A stretch of DNA of 64,000 nucleotides from Endothia cerciana. Lineage: Eukaryota > Ascomycota > Sordariomycetes > Diaporthales > Cryphonectriaceae. The notes beneath the pieces were generated by a model. The model was not told the origin of the DNA. It was given only the letters and a program-made list of their open reading frames with translations, and did no database searches. Where the stretch lies: positions 62,001 through 126,000 of the forward strand of contig JALRMH010000040.1 in the NCBI GenBank assembly GCA_026119935.1, given 5' to 3'. Every line of letters starts with the position of its first letter. Position 1 is the stretch's first letter. Below are positions 62,597 through 64,000 of this stretch, one piece after another. The position numbers and the translations under genes are program-made.

Positions 62597-64000
62597 TTAA
62601 TAGTCATTATTTCGCGTGCAACGCGCTGCGACCACACTGATATCGTCCAGCTTGCCTAGACCTCATGTCAGCACCAGCCGTCCCCTGCCGATCCGGGACT
62701 GGGGGGGGGCTCACCTCCTTCGCTTGGCAGGCCCTCCTCGATCGCATGCTCCATAAAGGGGCTCTCCGCGAACGGGTCCAGCGCAATCGTCTTCGCAGCC
62801 AGCATCAACTCCTCGGCGACATAGGCCATCTCACCGCTCCCATCGACATACTCAGGCCGGTTGGCCCTGGCCCTGCCCTCGCCGGACTCCCACCTCCTGA
62901 TGCTGCTGCTCACGTTCTCGACGATCTCGTGCGACCAGAGGTTGTCGATCACCCCGTCAGACATGGCGAGGACAACGTCCCCCTCCCTGATGGGAACCCT
63001 GTCCAGCACGGCGTTCTGCGCGGGCGTGTCCGGACTGTTGGTGCCCAGCTGGCGGGGACAATCGAACCAGTGCCACTGCTCCTGGGTCTTGAACACCAGT
63101 TCCCCGGAGCTCGGCCGCACCACCATCACCTGTGAGTCGCCCAGGTTCGTGACGTACAGCACGGGCGCGACACCGTCCCGCTCCGTGCGGGCGCCCGTCC
63201 CCCCGAGCCCCGCGTCGTCCAGCTCCTTGTAGAACAGCTGTGCGCCCGTCGCGGTTGTGGTCCCCTGCCAATCGGGCCCGGAGGTGGCCTCTTTCGTCAG
63301 CTCGAAGGCGCGCTGTAGGTATGCGACGGGGTCGGGAAGGTAGGCGGCGGCGCCGGGCCCGCGGGGCCGCCCGGCGTCTTCGCTCATGGCCGTCGCCCAG
63401 AAGTGCAGGATAAGTCTCGCCCAGAGGCTGTAGGAGGTCTGTTAGCCCAACGGCGAAGGCCACAAGGGGGTGGAGAGAGAGGTGGGGGGCGGGGGTCCGG
63501 ACATACCCAGCATGACCCCTGGGCCTCGCGCTCCATGCGCCTACGCCATCACTTGCCCCGATAAAGTAATCGCTTGCAAAAGCGGCGTCGTCCCCGTTGG
63601 TCCAGCCCTTGATCAGCTCCCCGTTGACCTTGGGACGCCTGTCGCGGCTGCGGTGGTGCGTGCTCAGCGGGTCGCTGAAGGAGCCCGACGGCGGGGATAG
63701 GAAGGGGGGCGGGAAGGGCCTCGGCGCGCGCTTTGCGAAGAGGGAGATGCCCGTCTCGAACTTGTAGGGCAGCTTAGGGAGCGCCGGGATCGTTCGGTCT
63801 TTGTCCTGTCGCCCTGCATTCCGGTCGTGGTCCTGGGCGTCTGGTCGGGTCCCGACGGGTGTGCTGCCGCCGCCGCTGCTGCTGTGATTACTGCCTAGGT
63901 CGGACGCTGTCACGGTCGCGAAGGCGACGCCGGCGGGGGTTGAGAGGGGCCTCCCTCGGTCATGGCGGGGCGAGAGGAGCCATGGCGGTGGTGAGAAGAG
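62597..64000 (-). CDS. PTC7: Mitochondrial PP2C-type phosphatase PTC7 (5' end outside window)
   Basis: Three exons seen: 63507-64000 (partial), 62715-63427 and 62597-62655, giving 421 residues; the frame is open to the right edge without a usable ATG. Motifs of PP2C phosphatases: IGASDGVGAWSARPRGHAG, VTNLGDSQVMVVR, LAMSDGVIDNLW, and in the last exon GGKLDDISVVAARC; the Asp residues bind two metal ions. WARLILHFWATA is typical of Ptc7. Introns: 63428-63506 (79 nt, GTATGT/CAG) and 62656-62714 (59 nt, GTGAGC/TAG). Without removal of the second intron the DDISVV motif is lost. Yeast Ptc7 is mitochondrial and dephosphorylates Coq7 in ubiquinone synthesis. The N-terminal region (LSTPAGVAFATVTASD) is Ser/Gly-rich. 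Confidence 0.9.

Overview
This is a gene-dense, GC-rich nuclear segment of a filamentous ascomycete (Pezizomycotina, most likely a Sordariomycete). The evidence is the set of orthologues, short introns of about 54-165 nt with GTRNGT-type donors and CTRAC/CTAAC-like branch sites, single-copy genes on both strands separated by 0.3-3.5 kb, and long G/C runs and GA/CA microsatellites between genes. I see no transposon, CRISPR array, rRNA or intact tRNA. The species cannot be named from this window.

Layout. 1-12.9 kb: 3' end of GPN3 (+), APQ12 (-), a conserved 914-aa protein of unknown function (-), RPF2 (+, three exons) and a Zn(II)2Cys6 regulator (-) whose zinc cluster is spread over three exons. 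16.4-26.4 kb: cystathionine gamma-lyase (+), a JmjC-domain protein (-), a ZIP zinc transporter (+) and, tail to tail with it, a very small metallothionein (-) with two introns. 28.4-38.2 kb: a basic low-complexity protein (-), a peroxisomal MaoC-type dehydratase ending in SKL (+), tubulin cofactor E (+), a CCCH zinc-finger protein (+) and a pyridoxal reductase (+). 38.9-51 kb: a SET/MYND protein (+), a disrupted gene remnant (-), REX1 exonuclease (+), PEX5 (-), a two-RRM protein with a likely mitochondrial presequence (-) and dynein intermediate chain (-). 51.5-64 kb: ATP synthase subunit e (+), STT3 (+, with a 4-nt microexon), a protein with duplicated CxxC zinc-binding units (+), UTP23 (-) and PTC7 (-, cut by the right edge).

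Functional themes. Most genes are housekeeping genes: ribosome and RNA maturation (RPF2, UTP23, REX1), RNA polymerase II assembly (GPN3), cytoskeleton (TBCE, dynein intermediate chain), N-glycosylation (STT3), mitochondria (ATP synthase e, PTC7, RRM protein) and peroxisomes (PEX5 and a PTS1-bearing dehydratase). The ZIP transporter and the metallothionein make a plausible metal-homeostasis pair. Gene models were spliced by eye, using splice signals, reading-frame continuity and recalled family conservation. No database search was run.
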